Below, one piece after another: positions 49,871 to 56,774 of a stretch of 56,774 bases of DNA (its first letter is position 1; every line of letters begins with the position of its first letter). The stretch is from Bacteroidota bacterium (GTDB lineage Bacteria; Bacteroidota; Bacteroidia; Sphingobacteriales; Sphingobacteriaceae). The stretch lies in the NCBI GenBank assembly GCA_013288465.1, contig JABDBT010000001.1:1-56774 (forward strand). Reading direction: 5' to 3'. The translations under genes were made by a program, and so were the position numbers. Below the pieces are notes generated by a model that was not told the DNA's origin, ran no database searches, and saw nothing but the letters and a program-made list of their open reading frames with translations.

Positions 49871-50404
49871 ATGAAGTTTTTAAGATCAAGTTTCGCCCCT
49901 GCTGTTTTTATTGCAATAGCATTATTTTCATTACAAGCCTGTAAAGCAAAAAAATTAGTTCAAAAACCGGCGCCTGTTGCCGAAACTACAACACCGGCTA
50001 CTCCTGTTACCGTGCAGGCACAACCCGTAACCGCGCCTAAGCCCGCACCGGCGCCTGTTGCCAAACCCGATTATAATTTCGCCAATATTCAATTTGAATT
50101 TAACTCGGGCATATTAAAAACCGACTCATATCCTGCTTTGGATAATGCAGCTGCAAACATGAAAATGGACCCTACAGCTAAATTTAACTTAAATGGCTAC
50201 GCTTCAATTGAAGGGACAGCCGCGCATAATATGGCGCTATCGGTTGATAGGGCTAACTCTGTAAAAACCTATTTGGTAAACTCGGGTGTTAGCGCTGATG
50301 ATATCATAGCAAAAGGCTTCGGTACCAAAAACCCAATTGCCAGTAACGATACCGAACAGGGAAAGGTTTTAAACCGTCGCGTTGAGATACGTAAACTCAA
50401 CTAA
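49871..50404 (+). CDS. OmpA-family lipoprotein (177 aa)
   Basis: Outer-membrane lipoprotein that binds peptidoglycan. Lipobox LQAC (Cys about 24), then a Pro/Ala/Thr-rich spacer (about 28-68, repeating PAP, PVT and APK units), then the OmpA C-terminal domain: IQFEFNSGILKTDSYPALDN, LNGYASIEGTAAHNMALSVD and VLNRRVEIRKLN, with the NxxLSxxRAxxV-type segment seen as MALSVDRANSVKTYL. It has Pal-like architecture and length. A clear terminator follows at 50459, so the gene is transcribed alone. Confidence 0.9.
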   Translation: MKFLRSSFAPAVFIAIALFSLQACKAKKLVQKPAPVAETTTPATPVTVQAQPVTAPKPAPAPVAKPDYNFANIQFEFNSGILKTDSYPALDNAAANMKMDPTAKFNLNGYASIEGTAAHNMALSVDRANSVKTYLVNSGVSADDIIAKGFGTKNPIASNDTEQGKVLNRRVEIRKLN

Positions 50405-50458
50405 AATTAGAGGTTCAGTTTTGCCCGGATATTCATTTTCTCCGGGTGAATATGAAAA

Positions 50459-50487
50459 GCGGGTAGCCATTGGCTGCCCGCTTTTTT
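50459..50487 (+). terminator. Rho-independent terminator of the OmpA-lipoprotein gene
   Basis: Stem GCGGGTAGCC / GGCTGCCCGC (10 bp, one G-T pair) with loop ATT, followed at once by six T residues. It lies 55 nt after the stop codon. Confidence 0.88.
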
Positions 50488-50868
50488 GGTATCAATAGGG
50501 TTTGTTTGATATGCCGCTCATGAGGTACTTAGTGTAAAAAGTACATTTTTGTTGCGGGCTGGTTGACGGAAAAAATTTTCGTAAAAAAACGCCCTCAGCC
50601 TGCTGAAATAAAGAAAAAAACCACTTATTACCTTGTGATTTTGGGTGAAAAAACAGAGTCAAAGTGTATATAGTTTACTTTCAATAGACTAATTTTTTTT
50701 AAAAAAAGGACTTTTTTGAGGTGTAAACAGTAAAAAAAACTAGCAAATTGACTTTTTGTAGTATTTTTTACTAAATAGTGCCATTGCTATGGTTTATAAT
50801 ACTAAAGTTTTGAACCTTTACGGGTAATAAGGGGTTTGCTAAAACCTCCAATTAACCAATTATTACCA
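50488..50868. other. Gene-free A/T-rich region before serC
   Basis: About 380 bp of poly-A/T tracts without coding frames. A GTACTT/AAGTAC hairpin (50525-50544) followed by ATTTTT could be a weak terminator or regulatory element. The long distance between it and the serC start leaves room for a leader RNA, but no known riboswitch was recognised. Confidence 0.6.
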
Positions 50869-51978
50869 ATGGATAATTCTTTCAAACACAACTTTGGAGC
50901 CGGGCCATGCATTTTGCCCCAGCAGGTTTTAAACCAGGCATCAGAAGCCGTAAAAAAATGGGATGCCGCAGGGTTGTCCATATTGGAAATATCACATCGT
51001 TCGGCGGCATTTGAGAGCGTGGTAAAAGATACCGAACAATTAGTGCGCGACCTGCTGCACGTGCCGGATGATTATGCTGTTTTGTTTTTACAAGGCGGGG
51101 CAAGCATGCAATTTTGTATGATCCCGATGAACTTTTTGCAAAGCAGTAATAAAGAAGCTGTTTACCTTGATGCAGGGTATTTTGGCCAGAAAGCCATTAA
51201 GGAGGCGCATTTGTTTGGCAAGGTCAACGTGATAGCTTCGGGTAAAGAAAGTGACTATAAAGCTATTCCGCAGGGTTATGCAATTCCTCAAGATGCCGCT
51301 TATTTTCATTGCACCAGCAATAATACTATTGAGGGCACGCAAATGTTCACCTTCCCGGTAACGGATGTGCCTGTAGTTTGCGATATGTCGTCAGATATAT
51401 TTAGCCGGGAAATAGATGTCAGCAAATTTGACCTGATCTACGCCGGGGCACAAAAAAACACAGGTCCGGCGGGTATGACCATTGTGATCGTTAAAAACAG
51501 TTTGCTGGATAAGGTTAACCACGCGGTACCGTCGATGCTTGATTACCGTGTTTACCGCGATAACGGATCAATGTACAATACCCCGCCGGTGTTTTCAATC
51601 TATACAGCTATGCTTAACCTGCAGTGGTTAAAAAGCAAAGGAGGGGTAAAATTCATCGCGCTTGAAAACCGCGCCAAGGCCCAGTTGTTATATGATGAAA
51701 TTGACCGTAACCCATTATTTAAAGGTACCGCCGTAGTTGAGGACCGCTCATTAATGAATGTTACTTTCAGCATGAACGATGCTTCAAAAGAAAAAGATTT
51801 CCTGGCTTATGCCGAGCAAAATAATATGGTTGGCATAAAGGGCTACCGCACAGTAGGGGGCTTTAGGGCTTCATTGTACAACGCGCTGCCTTATGAAAGT
51901 GTAAAAGCATTGGTAGCCTGCATGAAAGCCTACGAAGAAAAAGAGGCGCCGCAACATGATCTTAAACCGGCTTATTAA
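50869..51978 (+). CDS. serC: Phosphoserine aminotransferase (369 aa)
   Basis: Converts 3-phosphohydroxypyruvate and glutamate to O-phosphoserine in serine synthesis; the family also serves in pyridoxal phosphate synthesis. Class V aminotransferase of normal length. The ATG at 50869 is preferred to an upstream TTG because the chain then begins MDNSFKHNFGAGPCILPQQV, the standard serC start. Other signatures are LEISHRSAAFE, FLQGGASMQFCMIPMN, the PLP-binding Lys196 in YAGAQKNTGPAGM, and GIKGYRTVGGFRASLYNA at the C-terminus, with the phosphate-binding Arg residues. A DUF1015 gene follows after 8 nt; the expected serA gene is missing from this spot. Confidence 0.95.
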   Translation: MDNSFKHNFGAGPCILPQQVLNQASEAVKKWDAAGLSILEISHRSAAFESVVKDTEQLVRDLLHVPDDYAVLFLQGGASMQFCMIPMNFLQSSNKEAVYLDAGYFGQKAIKEAHLFGKVNVIASGKESDYKAIPQGYAIPQDAAYFHCTSNNTIEGTQMFTFPVTDVPVVCDMSSDIFSREIDVSKFDLIYAGAQKNTGPAGMTIVIVKNSLLDKVNHAVPSMLDYRVYRDNGSMYNTPPVFSIYTAMLNLQWLKSKGGVKFIALENRAKAQLLYDEIDRNPLFKGTAVVEDRSLMNVTFSMNDASKEKDFLAYAEQNNMVGIKGYRTVGGFRASLYNALPYESVKALVACMKAYEEKEAPQHDLKPAY

Positions 51979-51986
51979 TAATTAAT

Positions 51987-53210
51987 ATGGCAGCTATTCA
52001 ACCTTTCAGGGCTATCCGGCCCGACCCATTATATGCAGGCAGGCTGGTATTTACCAAACCGCAGGCAGAATCAGTATCAGGCGATTATGAAAAAAGTGGC
52101 GGGTTAAAACCGCTAAAAACATTGCTTGAAACCGGCGCGCGGCAAAGGCCCGAAACAGCTGAAGGGCAGAAAATGGCTTATGACGATATTAATAACACCC
52201 TGCAAAACCTGCTTGCAGGCGAGCAGTTAAACCGCGATAAAACACCGTGTATTTATATTTATGAGGTTATACATCAAGCTTACCGGCAAACCGGCGTATG
52301 GGCGCTAACCGAGCTGGATGATTACCGTACCCAAAATATAAAAATACATGAACTAACTTTTGACGATAGCATACGCCGTTTAAAAAACTACCGTGAAAAT
52401 ATAGGTTTGGAAGGCAGCCCGATATTGCTGACCTACCCGCCGGATATTGCCATAAACCGCATTATTGCCGAAACAAAGGCCAGTAAACCCAAAACTACGT
52501 TGGGTAACCAAAATGGCTTGCATCGTTTATGGAAAATTGAAGAACCCGAAATGTTGCAACACCTTATAGCGGCTTTTAGCAGGGTTAAAACAGCTTACCT
52601 GGCCGATGGGCACCACCGTATCGAATCGGCAACTAAACTGGCGCATGAGCAAAAGGAGAGGGGCGCATTGGTTTATGATACCATCTCGTCCCTTTATATG
52701 GCTACCGACCAGTTGCGGATAGAGGAGTATGACCGCGTTGTTGTGCCCGAAGAGCCATTAGATAAAATAAAGCTTTTTTCGGAGCTTATTAAAGATTTTT
52801 ATATCAGGGAAAGTATAGAGAATGCCCCGGTACAACCCAAAGAACTGCACCAACTTGGGCTTTATATTCATGGGGACTGGTTCCACATGCTTGCCAAACC
52901 GCATACGTACGAAAATAAAAGTGTGGCAGGTAGCCTCGATGCGTCCATTTTGCAGGACTGCGTATTGTCGCCCGTATTTGGTATCAGCGACCCCAAAACA
53001 GACAACAAATTAAAATGTGCCGGCGGGGAAAAAGCGATGGAAGAGATTAGTGCACTTTTCCAAACGTACCCCACGGCCATTTGCTTTACGATTTGTCCGC
53101 TTACTGTTGATCAGCTCATCAAAGTATCAGAAGCCGGGCATATATTGCCGCCAAAATCAACCTGGATAGTGCCTAAAATACCTTACGGATTGATAATGCA
53201 TAAGCATTAA
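51987..53210 (+). CDS. DUF1015-family protein linked to serine synthesis (407 aa)
   Basis: Cytoplasmic protein of the DUF1015 family (COG4198-like). The family signatures are present: N-terminal IQPFRAIRPDP, IYIYEVIHQAYRQTGVWAL, the hallmark YLADGHHRIESATKLAHEQ, and a C-terminal ICFTICPLTVDQLIKVSEAG with PPKSTWIVPKIPYGLIM. The DGHHR segment resembles a catalytic or nucleotide-binding loop, and the family has been linked, by genome context, to serine kinase or serine metabolism; no reaction is certain. It is 8 nt after serC, so it is certainly co-transcribed with it. In related genomes serA usually lies between the two. Confidence 0.85.
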   Translation: MAAIQPFRAIRPDPLYAGRLVFTKPQAESVSGDYEKSGGLKPLKTLLETGARQRPETAEGQKMAYDDINNTLQNLLAGEQLNRDKTPCIYIYEVIHQAYRQTGVWALTELDDYRTQNIKIHELTFDDSIRRLKNYRENIGLEGSPILLTYPPDIAINRIIAETKASKPKTTLGNQNGLHRLWKIEEPEMLQHLIAAFSRVKTAYLADGHHRIESATKLAHEQKERGALVYDTISSLYMATDQLRIEEYDRVVVPEEPLDKIKLFSELIKDFYIRESIENAPVQPKELHQLGLYIHGDWFHMLAKPHTYENKSVAGSLDASILQDCVLSPVFGISDPKTDNKLKCAGGEKAMEEISALFQTYPTAICFTICPLTVDQLIKVSEAGHILPPKSTWIVPKIPYGLIMHKH

Positions 53211-53260
53211 AGGTTAAACATAATGTTGATAAGGACTAATTAAATATTCCGGGGGATGAT

Positions 53261-53275
53261 TTAGCTCAGAGCTAA
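53261..53275. repeat. 15-nt perfect palindrome next to repeat copy 3
   Basis: TTAGCTC-A-GAGCTAA, two nt before palindrome copy 3 in the 104-bp space between convergent genes. Together they give two hairpins in a row, suited to terminate transcripts from either side. Confidence 0.5.
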
Positions 53276-53277
53276 TG

Positions 53278-53309
53278 AGATTTGACAACTTTTTAAAAGT
53301 TGTCAATCT
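53278..53309. repeat. 33-nt palindromic repeat, copy 3 (one base lost)
   Basis: Same orientation as copy 1 and identical except that the right arm lacks one A (GTTGTCAATCT instead of GTTGTCAAATCT). It lies between the stop codons of the convergent DUF1015 and macroglobulin/plug genes. Confidence 0.82.
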
Positions 53310-53314
53310 ATCTA

Positions 53315-56035
53315 CTAATCAACTTTGTACCGGTAAACCTGCCTGCCTAAGTTGCCATAAACATCAATACCTTCAATCACTACGCGATAAGTGCCTTTAG
53401 CGTCCGCGTTAAAATATTCAAATGAGGCTTTCCCGTCGCTACCGGTATTGATATTTGGGTTCCAGTATAGGGTGCTGCGCAAATCGGGTATTTGCATATT
53501 AGTTTTAGGATCATCATACCTCGGCGAATAAAATACGCGCGCATTATAATATCCTTTAGCTATATAAGTGATAATACCCGGTTCATCAGCTAATACCCCG
53601 TTTTCCGAACTGCCCCTTTTTGTGGTTATTATTAAAACGCCGCCGCTGCCCCTTATACCGTAAAGGGTTGAAGAAAAGCCAGGTTTTAAAACTTCAATGG
53701 TTGCAACGTCGTCTGAGTTTACATCATCCATGGTTGAAGGGGGAAATAAAGGCGCTCCATCAACTATTACTAACATAGGTGCCGGCCTACCTTTCGTCCT
53801 GGAGGAAACTGCAACGCCATTTTTGATAGTTACGCCACTTATTCTACCCGCCAGGCAATCACTAAGCTTTGGGCAAGTTTGCGGCCCCAGGTCTTCGGCG
53901 GTAATAACCTGGTCGGCATTGCCCGGGCCATTTAAATTAGCCGAGTAGTCAATAGGGCGTTTCTTTGCTTCTTTTTTCTCCTTTATTTCAACTTCTTGTA
54001 GCTGTATGGCATTGTTATTAAAGCCATATTTAACCTGCACTTCATGCTCCGCTTTGCTGTTTTGCAAAAAAGGCAATAAGCTTTCGGTGGTGTTTACCTG
54101 AATATCAGGCGCGTTTTTGTTTTCGCCCACACTTTGAGGTGCGGGGCTATCCAGCCCTATCCGCACATCTTTTTTTCCTTTGGCGGTACTGCCTTGTATC
54201 ACAAACTTTACGCTATCGTTAAAAGCCAGGTTTTTAAAAGCAAATTGCCCCTGGCTGTCTGCCACGGTATCTAACATAAACGTACCGGCAGTTTTTGTAA
54301 GCAGCACTACCTTACCATTTGCAACCGGTTTGCCGCCCCCTAATGTTTTTAGGCTTCCTGCTATTGACAATGCTTTTTCGGACTGGTAAACCACCGGCAG
54401 AAAGTTATTGTTAACCACCTGTTTCCACTCAAACCTGCGGTAGCCTTGTGTCAGCATCAGCAGGTCAAGACCGGCTTGCGTTTCAGGGCTATCATTGACG
54501 AAATAAGCATTGGGGTTTTCAATGTATCCTTTCAGATCGGAAGTAAGCAGCAGGTTTGACAGGATAGTACTTTCTTCCTTTTCATTAACAGGCACTTTGG
54601 TTTCATCTGTAACCGCTACCGAAAAACTGCCGGTAGCAGGCCTGCCATCTTTATCCCTGGCGGTTAACTCAATTTTTACTTTTTGCCGTGGCGCGTAAGT
54701 TTTTTCGCTATTAATACCTAATTGCAGCTCGTCGTGGTTCTGGATAAACACCAGGCGCTCGTTCACGGGTTCGCCTGCCGCCGAAAATAAAGTAAACTGC
54801 ACAATACCCGATGGGAATCTGCTTTTGGGTATGCCTGCAATAAAAGCATTGATGCCCGGTTCGCCTTTGGCTGCATAATAAATAAAACCGCCTGATTGGG
54901 CTACCAGGCTCATTGCCCGGCTTTGCCCGGTATCCTCGGTATAACGCACTTTTACACTAAGGGTATCCGCACGGGTATTGTCAATGTTTAACGAATATCC
55001 TGTAGGGATTGCTTTGGGCAGTTCTGTTGTACTTTCTGATCCATCGGCATAAGTAATACTGGCTTTATAGGTTTTACCACTTTTTGGTTTTAGTTCAAAC
55101 GCCCCCATGCCCAAATGTGTACTGCTAAAAGTAGCTACGGCAGTATTTTCATTATCGGTAACCATACCCCTTACAGGCGTACCCAGCCCATCAGCCCCTA
55201 CGGCTTTAAAAGCGATTTTTGTATTAATACCAATAACCATACTGCCTCCTTCAGGGAAAAACTGTACATCAACTTTATCCGATGCCGCTTTGAGCAATAT
55301 CGGTTTGGCTACCGTTGTTTTATCATCAAGCTTTATCCCCGTAATGATCCTGCCTGCTTTGAGCAGGCCGGGCGCGGTATTGATAAAGCTGATATTTAAA
55401 TTCCCTTTTTCATCGGTCAGCCCTTTGCCTTTTACAATGGATTTGGCACTCAGTTCCACTTCGTAGGTTACCTCTTTACCTGCATAAGGCACACCCTTCA
55501 AATCTGCATAGTTAATAATGGCATTTACCTGCTGCTGTCCGTTTAGGCTTTTATAGCTATATTGGGTTTTTGTAAAAACAGTATTGGTAATGGCATTAAC
55601 AATAGTTATGTTTTTATCAAAGAAATAGTCTTCGCCCGCGTTACGCATCCAGTTGGTATAGGCCCTTATGCGGTAATTGCCTTCTTTAAGGCTGCCCAAT
55701 ACAAAATCACCGCTGGCCAGTCCGCTTATTAATGGTAGTTTCAGGCTTTTTTTTATCGAATCCCGGCCGTCAATAAGCTCAACATATAGTACCCCGCTCA
55801 GGCTGGATAACTGGTGGTATTGCCCGCTTACCGCGTAACCTTTAAACCATATCGTATCGCCATAGGCGTAAACTATCTTGTCGGTTTGCAGATATACTTT
55901 TTCAATGGGCTGTGCCGCCATTTGTTTGGCCAGCGACCCTGCAGCACGATTTATAAAAGTGCTATCGATTTGGCTGTAGGCGGTGGCGTACAGCGCGGTA
56001 AGGAAAATCGTCAGTAAGTAGTTTTTGGTTCTCAT
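53315..56035 (-). CDS. Macroglobulin-like/TonB-plug protein without barrel, copy 1 (906 aa)
   Basis: Exported protein with signal peptide about 1-22 (ending TAYSQ). The N-terminus has a macroglobulin (MG2-like) module, KVYLQTDKIVYAYGDTIWFK, with further Ig-like strands to about 560 (KIELTARDKDGRPATGSFSV). A carboxypeptidase-regulatory-like stretch follows (about 565-640). A TonB-receptor plug lies at ~705-810 (QTCPKLSDCLAGRISGVTIK, APMLVIVDGAPLFPP, IEVLKPGFSSTLYGIRGSGG, VLIITTKRG), and a last Ig-like unit near 860-906 (YWNPNINTGSDGKASFEYFN). No membrane barrel follows the plug, so it is not a transporter; periplasmic or surface assembly or binding is possible. Function unknown. Confidence 0.78.
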   Translation of the reverse strand: MRTKNYLLTIFLTALYATAYSQIDSTFINRAAGSLAKQMAAQPIEKVYLQTDKIVYAYGDTIWFKGYAVSGQYHQLSSLSGVLYVELIDGRDSIKKSLKLPLISGLASGDFVLGSLKEGNYRIRAYTNWMRNAGEDYFFDKNITIVNAITNTVFTKTQYSYKSLNGQQQVNAIINYADLKGVPYAGKEVTYEVELSAKSIVKGKGLTDEKGNLNISFINTAPGLLKAGRIITGIKLDDKTTVAKPILLKAASDKVDVQFFPEGGSMVIGINTKIAFKAVGADGLGTPVRGMVTDNENTAVATFSSTHLGMGAFELKPKSGKTYKASITYADGSESTTELPKAIPTGYSLNIDNTRADTLSVKVRYTEDTGQSRAMSLVAQSGGFIYYAAKGEPGINAFIAGIPKSRFPSGIVQFTLFSAAGEPVNERLVFIQNHDELQLGINSEKTYAPRQKVKIELTARDKDGRPATGSFSVAVTDETKVPVNEKEESTILSNLLLTSDLKGYIENPNAYFVNDSPETQAGLDLLMLTQGYRRFEWKQVVNNNFLPVVYQSEKALSIAGSLKTLGGGKPVANGKVVLLTKTAGTFMLDTVADSQGQFAFKNLAFNDSVKFVIQGSTAKGKKDVRIGLDSPAPQSVGENKNAPDIQVNTTESLLPFLQNSKAEHEVQVKYGFNNNAIQLQEVEIKEKKEAKKRPIDYSANLNGPGNADQVITAEDLGPQTCPKLSDCLAGRISGVTIKNGVAVSSRTKGRPAPMLVIVDGAPLFPPSTMDDVNSDDVATIEVLKPGFSSTLYGIRGSGGVLIITTKRGSSENGVLADEPGIITYIAKGYYNARVFYSPRYDDPKTNMQIPDLRSTLYWNPNINTGSDGKASFEYFNADAKGTYRVVIEGIDVYGNLGRQVYRYKVD

Positions 56036-56047
56036 CGTAAATAATAG

Positions 56048-56774
56048 TTAATGTATTAACATCCCTTTTTGTGCAAAGCCTATTTGCCCCTTTAAATCAG
56101 CCCCCTGCATAATTATGGTATAACCTGCGGGTTTGTCGGCAGTGTAAAAGGAAACGGTAGCTTTTCCGGCAGTGTCTGTAACAATATTAGGTTCCCAATA
56201 GATGGTTGAGCGAAGGTCTGCCCCCGTCACCTTAGCTTTTATGCTATACCCTGGGCTGTAAAACTGTTTGGGTAGTGTAAGCGGCAAAGGCTTATAAACA
56301 TACACACCCGTTGTTGCCTTCATAAATGGCCCCGATCCTGAGCGTGTAGTGATCTCTATAAATGCAAGTGTGAATGGATTGGACTTCCGATTCAAGTACC
56401 CGCTGGTATATTTTGTACCCGCCATCACTTCAATTCCCTTTATATCTTCGGCAGTATAATATTCCAGTTTCTGTTTTACGAACAGGCAATAATCATTTAA
56501 GGTGCCTCCTGTAAAAGCTTGGTTGAGCCGTACACCATCAAAAATGAAAGATATTCTTTTATCGTTGATCATAGGATAAATCGATACGTGATAGCCTGGC
56601 ACTTTTTCTTGCAGCAGGTCGCCCAAAGTTTTTTTACCGGCTTTTACCAGGTCCTTTTCATCAAAAACCTGGTCGGCCTCGCCGGGGCCATTCAGGTTTT
56701 TTGAACCTTTTACGATCTTTTTATCTTTTACCGCAACCTCTTTCAGCAAATTATTTAGCCCCTCGAGTTTTTCG
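56048..56774 (-). CDS. Macroglobulin/plug-type protein, copy 2, cut by window edge
   Basis: The frame is open to the last base of the window, so the N-terminal part is missing; only about 242 codons are seen. It parallels the end of the neighbouring paralogue: SKNLNGPGEADQVFDEKDLV matches NLNGPGNADQVITAEDLG there, then a plug (LGDLLQEKVPGYHVSIYPMI, DIKGIEVMAGTKYTSGYLN, FIEITTRSG) and an Ig-like end with STIYWEPNIVTDTAGKATVS. The stop codon lies 12 nt before the next gene, so the two are in one operon. Function unknown; tandem duplication is evident. Confidence 0.75.
   Translation of the reverse strand, partial: EKLEGLNNLLKEVAVKDKKIVKGSKNLNGPGEADQVFDEKDLVKAGKKTLGDLLQEKVPGYHVSIYPMINDKRISFIFDGVRLNQAFTGGTLNDYCLFVKQKLEYYTAEDIKGIEVMAGTKYTSGYLNRKSNPFTLAFIEITTRSGSGPFMKATTGVYVYKPLPLTLPKQFYSPGYSIKAKVTGADLRSTIYWEPNIVTDTAGKATVSFYTADKPAGYTIIMQGADLKGQIGFAQKGMLIH

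Noticed and set aside
50488..50868. Leader upstream of serC considered as a riboswitch
   Set aside because: No known aptamer core was recognised; only A/T tracts and a weak 6-bp hairpin are present.
55107..55466. 119-codon plus-strand frame inside the macroglobulin/plug gene
   Set aside because: Antisense to conserved Ig-like segments of the minus-strand gene; Pro/Ser-rich shadow composition.

Overview
The window looks like chromosomal DNA of a Bacteroidota bacterium, most probably a member of the Sphingobacteriaceae close to Mucilaginibacter or Pedobacter. This is inferred from gene content, not from a database search. The signs are: TonB-dependent receptors with an N-terminal carboxypeptidase-like domain, Asp-box/sortilin-like proteins, DUF4097 and DUF3472 proteins, an ECF sigma/anti-sigma pair, few Shine-Dalgarno sites, and several promoters close to the Bacteroidota -33/-7 pattern (TTTG, then TAnnTTTG). 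No rRNA, tRNA, CRISPR array, insertion sequence or prophage was recognised.

Layout. 0-5.3 kb: a toxin-antitoxin pair, an acyltransferase, a small outer-membrane protein, a NagZ-like GH3 enzyme, an orphan DUF433 antitoxin and a fragment of a second antitoxin abutting a palindromic repeat. 5.3-8.5 kb: a UvrD-type helicase fused to a RecB-like nuclease with four cysteines placed like an iron-sulfur staple. 8.6-11.4 kb: histidine kinase, response regulator, and response regulator fused to a nucleotide cyclase. 11.4-12.2 kb: a gene-free stretch packed with nested palindromes and a helically phased repeat. 12.2-18.7 kb: a large GH-like protein (DUF6067/GH123 type), an orphan protein, a YdcF protein and a DUF3472 protein. 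18.9-24.5 kb: an apparent operon of ECF sigma, zinc anti-sigma with HEAT-like repeats, two DUF4097 proteins and a TonB-dependent receptor. 24.5-28.6 kb: an NTF2-like lipoprotein, an internally duplicated membrane protein, a second toxin-antitoxin pair and a heparinase II/III-like lyase. 28.8-38.0 kb: an OmpR-type two-component system followed by a CzcCBA heavy-metal efflux operon. The promoter region between them carries three 11-bp direct repeats, so the regulator pair probably controls the pump. A barrel-like protein follows.

38.0-48.9 kb: a minus-strand cluster of five genes: TonB-dependent receptor, two Asp-box (sortilin-like) paralogues, a bis-heme ferric-reductase-like membrane protein and a DAACS symporter. 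It reads as one trans-envelope uptake unit and is the best candidate here for an uncharacterised system. 49.2-53.2 kb: a small membrane protein, an OmpA lipoprotein, and serC followed by DUF1015. 53.3 kb to the end: two tandem paralogues with macroglobulin-like and TonB-plug modules but no barrel; the second is cut by the window edge.

A near-perfect 33-nt palindrome occurs three times (5131, 21992, 53278), twice between convergent genes and once inside the ECF operon.
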